NCBI RefSeq assembly: GCF_900105765.1
Contig: NZ_FNTX01000002.1
Span: 434,001 to 498,000, forward strand
Direction of reading: 5' to 3'
Source of the DNA: Ruania alba
GTDB lineage: Bacteria; Actinomycetota; Actinomycetes; Actinomycetales; Beutenbergiaceae
DNA: 64,000 nucleotides
A program made the translations under genes and the position numbers. Shown here one piece after another: positions 60,510-64,000 of this stretch. Numbering within the stretch: position 1 is the first letter of the stretch; every line of letters starts with the position of its first letter. The notes below the pieces were generated by a model that saw only the letters and a program-made list of their open reading frames with translations, was not told the DNA's origin and ran no database searches.

Positions 60510-62171
60510 TCACTCCTCGCGCCGCATCTGGAAGTACACGGTCTCGGTGGTGACGCTTCCGGTGGCGAGGACGTCGGCGGACTGTGCCCGCCAGCTCTCG
60601 ATCGCCGGATCGGTGCTGGCATCGATCAGGGTGCCGGTGCGCGCGTAGGCGGGCAGGTCGTGCGAGTCACCGATATGGCTGACCTCCTCGTCGGCGGCGA
60701 GCGCGGAGTCGGACGCCCATCGCCGCACGGTCACCCGGTTCCCTGCCACGGGGTTGTCCTCGTTCGACAGTGCCCAGACGCCGTCCTCCCCGTGCTCGAC
60801 GTGCAGCAGCGCCACATCCTCTGGGGTGGGCAGGTGGCCGGTCGGCCCGCCGAAGGTGATCACCGACTGGATGTCGAACTCGCTGTGCACCACCGGGTCG
60901 TTCGCCATCTGCGTCACGATCATCCCCGACTGGGAGTGCCCGGCGAGCAGGACCGGCTCGTCCGGCTGCACGCCGGCCGCACGCAGCATCTGGGTCACTC
61001 CCTCCTGGGAGGCGGAGTCCTGCCCGGAGAACAGACGCAGGTTCGAGTCCCAGTCCAGCGGGTTCGGGTTGCGGATGGCTCCGCCGAGGCGCTCCACCGC
61101 GCTGTTCACGACCGGGCTGGCCAGGGGAACACCTGGAACGGGGGGCACGAGTGGCGGTGCGGGGACGTGTCGCATTGCTGGGGCGAGTGGCGCCAGGGGT
61201 GTGGCCTGCGCGGCGGTCTGCAGCAGCGGATGGAAGAACGGGTTCGTCACCGGCCTGGGATCGTCCCAGGAGGTCTGGGTGCCGGGAACGTACACCTGCC
61301 AGGACACGTTGCCGTCGGCATCGGTCACTCGGTCCAGGCGCACCGTTCCTTCTGGCAGGTCGTCGCGCTCGCGGAAGTCCCCGATCCCCTGAGCCACGTC
61401 CTCCACCCCGTCGGCGGCAGCTGTTCGCTGAGCCTGGAGTCGGCCGTTGACGACCTGGGGCGTGGGATACACCCGCTGGATCGTCACATCGGTCCCGGTG
61501 CCCAGCACAAGTCCGGTCGTATAGCTGGTCATCCCGGCGAGCAGCACGCTGCGGTTCACCGCCTCGAAGCCGGGGACGACCCAGTCCAGGACCGGCCCGC
61601 CGGTGGCGGTCCAGCTGAGCTCCTCCAGCATGTATCCCAGACCGGGTCCGGTCGGCGTCACCTGGCCGCGGTCGGCGGCGATGCCCATATTGCCCGCCAC
61701 GATCATCGCCAGCCGGGGCACTGCCCAGGGGAGGTAGTCCAGGCCGAACAGCCACGGGACTGGTTCCGCGGCCCCGGTGATCGAGCGCGGAAGCGTGTGC
61801 ACCATCCCGTGCAGCACCTGGTTCTCGGCCCGTTCGTACTCCTGCCGCGCCTCCAGCAGGGCGGCGGCGAGATCATCGGCCTCCCGGATGGCGGTGAGCA
61901 GCCGCAGTTTCGCCCCGTAGCACTGAGTCTGGGCGTACTGGCCGGAGCGGAAGGCCAGCGGGGTCGAACCGCGCACCGCGTCGTCGGCGATATCGATGCG
62001 GGTGTAGACCTCGTGCAGCCGGCTCTCGATCGCGACGGCCTTCATCCGCAGACCGGACAGCTCGGCGGTATCGGTGTCGATGGCCACGCCATAGACGTTC
62101 AGCTGCGCGTCGGCCTGGCCGGACCAGTACCCGTCTCGGTTCCCGTCCGGAACCTGTGCCCCACCGCTCAT
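60510..62171 (-). CDS. Alpha/beta hydrolase with WXG100-like helical N-terminus
   Basis: A 553-residue protein. The first ~110 residues are helical (VAIDTDTAELSGLRMKAVAI, TAIREADDLAAALLEARQEY), like WXG100/ESX-type proteins. Residues ~390-480 contain PVLLAGHSQSGMIVTQMAND, the GxSxG nucleophile elbow of alpha/beta hydrolases, and VITFGGPTGHLPTPEDVALL. No signal peptide; the WXG-like part and the paired WXG-type gene (ATGA overlap) suggest type VII secretion. Substrate unknown; a secreted lipase or an ESX effector are both possible. Confidence 0.7.
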   Translation of the reverse strand: MSGGAQVPDGNRDGYWSGQADAQLNVYGVAIDTDTAELSGLRMKAVAIESRLHEVYTRIDIADDAVRGSTPLAFRSGQYAQTQCYGAKLRLLTAIREADDLAAALLEARQEYERAENQVLHGMVHTLPRSITGAAEPVPWLFGLDYLPWAVPRLAMIVAGNMGIAADRGQVTPTGPGLGYMLEELSWTATGGPVLDWVVPGFEAVNRSVLLAGMTSYTTGLVLGTGTDVTIQRVYPTPQVVNGRLQAQRTAAADGVEDVAQGIGDFRERDDLPEGTVRLDRVTDADGNVSWQVYVPGTQTSWDDPRPVTNPFFHPLLQTAAQATPLAPLAPAMRHVPAPPLVPPVPGVPLASPVVNSAVERLGGAIRNPNPLDWDSNLRLFSGQDSASQEGVTQMLRAAGVQPDEPVLLAGHSQSGMIVTQMANDPVVHSEFDIQSVITFGGPTGHLPTPEDVALLHVEHGEDGVWALSNEDNPVAGNRVTVRRWASDSALAADEEVSHIGDSHDLPAYARTGTLIDASTDPAIESWRAQSADVLATGSVTTETVYFQMRREE

Positions 62172-62467
62172 ACCGGTGTCGGCCCGCCGGTGAGCAGCGC
62201 CTGCCGCACGTGGTCGAGCTCGGCCTCGTGAACGCGCGCGGCGGACGCGGCGAGGTCGATGTCGGCAGCGGCTGCCTCGATGGCGGCGGCGAGGTCACGC
62301 ACCCGGCGGGTGTACGCCCGTGCCGCAGGAGACTGCCAGTGGGTGGGCTCCAGATTCGCGGTGGCCGTCGCTACCGTCCGCGCATCAGTGGCAGCGGCAG
62401 ACAGCGTGATCGACGCGCTCAAGGTCATCGGCGCACCGCCGAGACGGAACGGGGCGGGTGGGTTCAT
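62168..62467 (-). CDS. WXG100-like small helical protein
   Basis: A 99-residue protein: TLSASITLSAAATDARTVAT, then NLEPTHWQSPAARAYTRRVR with a W-x-S in the turn (in place of W-x-G) and a second helix LAAAIEAAAADIDLAASAAR. This is the helix-turn-helix hairpin of WXG100-superfamily ESX substrates. AGGAGG lies 6-7 bases before ATG 62467. Probably a partner or chaperone of the hydrolase with which it overlaps. No ESX machinery is in the window. Confidence 0.65.
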   Translation of the reverse strand: MNPPAPFRLGGAPMTLSASITLSAAATDARTVATATANLEPTHWQSPAARAYTRRVRDLAAAIEAAAADIDLAASAARVHEAELDHVRQALLTGGPTPV

Positions 62468-62597
62468 TCGTGGCCTCCTTTTCTTCCGCTCGACGCTAAG
62501 GACCGGGCCGGATCGCTGCGGCGGGGCGGCGGAGGGGCTGTGGACGGTGGCGCATCGGCTATCCGCTGGGGACAGCCCACCTGCGATCGGGGGCACA

Positions 62598-63140
62598 ATG
62601 AAGCGCATGCATGAAGGGCCCGTGCTGAACGCGTTGGAGACCGAGCGGCTCCTGCTGCGGCCGCAACGCGCAGATGACGCCGCGGTCTACCACCAGCTGT
62701 GGACCGAACGGGATCCGCGCGTGCCCGCCCACCGTCGGATCAGTCCCGAGGGCCACCCCTCCGTCGCCGAGGTCGCCGCGACGATCACCGACGGCAGGAC
62801 CCCGGGCCTGCTGGGAGTCGAGCGGAAAGACACCGGCAGCGTGATCGGCTACTGCGGACTGATCGCCCACGGGCACGGTTCACCGGCCGAACCCGAGCTG
62901 GCGTACGAGCTGCTGCGCGAGGCGCACGGCCGCGGGTACGCCACCGAGGCCGCTCGGGCTGTGGTGACATGGGCAGGTGAGGCGGGCTATCGCCGGCTGT
63001 GGGCAGGGGTGCGGGACTGGAACCTCGCCTCCCGCCGGGTCCTGCTCAAGCTCGGTTTCCGCGAGACGGACGAGGTGGAGCGCGATGACCGCCACGGCAA
63101 CAGCCTGCTCACCGTCCGAGACTTGTCAGGACTCCCGTGA
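62598..63140 (+). CDS. GNAT N-acetyltransferase (RimJ/RimL type)
   Basis: A 180-residue acetyltransferase: LETERLLLRPQRADDAAVYH, LAYELLREAHGRGYATEAAR (the RGYATEA acetyl-CoA loop) and NLASRRVLLKLGFRETDEVE. It fits the group acetylating protein N-termini or small molecules; substrate unknown. ATG 62598 is chosen because homology starts at ALETERLLLR shortly after it. Confidence 0.88.
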   Translation: MKRMHEGPVLNALETERLLLRPQRADDAAVYHQLWTERDPRVPAHRRISPEGHPSVAEVAATITDGRTPGLLGVERKDTGSVIGYCGLIAHGHGSPAEPELAYELLREAHGRGYATEAARAVVTWAGEAGYRRLWAGVRDWNLASRRVLLKLGFRETDEVERDDRHGNSLLTVRDLSGLP

Positions 63141-63364
63141 TGTCAACCTGGAGGAAAAGCCCGTGTCGTATCGCTTGAGCGTGGTGTGCACCGGAGGTCG
63201 TGGTCTTCGGATACGATCGACGTGCCCAGCAGGGCTGGGGAGGCTTGGTGTCGGGCTGACGCGCGGGAACGCGCCTTGAGACTGCCCACCGATGGGATGC
63301 AGTCGCTGCGGAGCGTACTTTTCCCCCCGACCCAGCCGCCCCCCCACGTTGAACGGGAGGCCTG
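63141..63364 (+). other. Leader of the reverse transcriptase gene, candidate structured RNA
   Basis: 224 bp without a supported ORF. GCGCG-GGAA-CGCGC (63261-63274) is a hairpin capped by a GNRA-type loop, and GGGC/GCCC could extend it; poly-C tracts follow. Defence reverse transcriptases and retrons often encode a template RNA directly upstream, so this stretch is a candidate, but no known family was recognised. Confidence 0.35.
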
Positions 63365-64000
63365 GTGTTCCGGATAACCGTAGCCGCGCTCGAAACCGAG
63401 TGTGCGAAGTTGATCCGGAAGCAAGAGCAGTACATGAGGCGGATGCGCGACGACGATGTGCGTCGGCTCCGCCGCACCGTACCAGGCAAGGCAGCCCTCC
63501 AGCGCCCGGCATACTGGACGCTTGATTCTGGCTTCAACCCCTACCATGTGCGCGCGCACGCCCCTGCGATCGTCCGGGCGGTGAACCTCGCACTGGTCAA
63601 CAAGGACTACAGACCGCGCCCGCCATACGCACACACCGTTCCGAAGCCGGACGGCGGAAAGAGAATAGTGTCGGTCTTCCAGATCGTCGACGCGGTCGTC
63701 TCGAAGACCATCTATTACTCTTTACTGGGCAAGAACGCCGCGCTGATGAGCGCCCGGTCCTACGCGTATCGACCGGACCTCTCGACTCACGACGCCATCC
63801 AATACGTCTCGAGCGAGTTCGGTACGGACGACCGAATTTACGTTGCTGAGTACGATTTCTCGGACTACTTCGGCTCGATCTCACACGATCACGTTTGGGA
63901 TCTGCTTTCGCGCGAGTTCCTTCTGTCGACACCAGCCGAGAGACAGGTCATCAAGGCATTCCTGCAGGCTCCGCTTCAGCACGGAGCGTACGACCCCCAG
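63365..64000 (+). CDS. Reverse transcriptase, 5' part (cut by window end)
   Basis: 212 residues are visible from GTG 63365 (GGGAGG at 63354-63359). RT fingers and palm motifs are present: VPKPDGGKRIVSVFQIVDAV (residues ~92-111), SARSYAYRPDLSTHDAIQYV, and the motif-A segment VAEYDFSDYFGSISHDHVWD with the first catalytic Asp at ~164. The YxDD motif lies beyond the window. No N-terminal group II maturase features or retron landmarks are obvious; a DRT/unknown-group (UG) defence RT is my leading inference. A/T is visibly higher than in neighbouring genes, consistent with transfer. Confidence 0.8.
   Translation, partial: MFRITVAALETECAKLIRKQEQYMRRMRDDDVRRLRRTVPGKAALQRPAYWTLDSGFNPYHVRAHAPAIVRAVNLALVNKDYRPRPPYAHTVPKPDGGKRIVSVFQIVDAVVSKTIYYSLLGKNAALMSARSYAYRPDLSTHDAIQYVSSEFGTDDRIYVAEYDFSDYFGSISHDHVWDLLSREFLLSTPAERQVIKAFLQAPLQHGAYDPQ

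Noticed and set aside
60660-62231. 523-codon plus-strand frame opposite the alpha/beta hydrolase gene
   Set aside because: Antisense shadow; the minus-strand protein has the GHSQSG nucleophile motif and an overlapping partner gene.
1-64000. tRNA, rRNA or riboswitch genes
   Set aside because: No T-loop, anticodon or rRNA signature and no recognisable riboswitch core was seen on either strand; a covariance-model scan would be decisive.

Overview
The window is 64 kb of high-GC DNA from an actinobacterium. GTG/TTG starts and 4-base ATGA/GTGA gene overlaps are common, codon third positions are strongly G/C, and many LacI-type regulators sit beside sugar importers. A saprophytic or plant-associated Micrococcales relative (Ruania/Beutenbergia-like) is my inference; no rRNA or tRNA gene is present to test it. 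Most of the window is carbohydrate catabolism broken up by short accessory segments that carry mobile-element debris and defence-type genes.

Layout. 1-10.2 kb: plant/algal glycan cluster (sulfatase end, two paralogous five-bladed-propeller glycosidases, a six-hairpin glycosidase, ABC importer, GH78 rhamnosidase). 10.2-16.7 kb: FG-GAP propeller protein, second importer and a LacI repressor with palindromic operators. 16.7-19.7 kb: accessory segment (LuxR scrap, frameshifted serine recombinase, ParDE toxin-antitoxin, HNH nuclease, glycosidase scrap). 19.8-24.1 kb: ArsR/SRPBCC/reductase operon, SDR, histidine phosphatase. 24.1-24.9 kb: GNAT and DJ-1 pseudogenes. 25-30.4 kb: sigma factor operon with a MacAB-like export system whose ATPase frame is broken. 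30.7-35.7 kb: IS5 scrap, a membrane-anchored HEPN-like protein and a complete ABC-3C conflict system. 36-41 kb: SorC and LacI regulators, an SDR epimerase and a P-loop ATPase behind an unusual double palindrome. 41-45.4 kb: apparent D-apionate catabolic operon (lactonase, oxidoisomerase, decarboxylase) with a divergent GntR repressor and operator. 45.5-60.3 kb: two membrane proteins, then a third glycan cluster (TIM-barrel isomerase, GH172, BNR-type propeller with collagen-like tail, GH78, importer, alginate-lyase-family protein, LacI) with a shared operator motif. 60.5-63.1 kb: WXG100-like protein plus alpha/beta hydrolase, and a GNAT. 63.1-64 kb: the 5' end of a reverse transcriptase cut by the window edge, preceded by a structured-looking leader.

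How the genes work together. The three glycan clusters each pair an importer (binding protein plus two permeases, never an ATPase) with exo-acting enzymes, so a shared MsmK-type ATPase elsewhere is implied. Two rhamnosidases plus D-apionate degradation point to pectin, possibly rhamnogalacturonan II, as a substrate (inference). Accessory segments contain several likely defence modules: HNH nuclease, ParDE, HEPN membrane protein, ABC-3C and the reverse transcriptase. Decay is widespread, and duplicated remnants of one glycosidase/DJ-1 junction bracket the 19.6-24.9 kb block.
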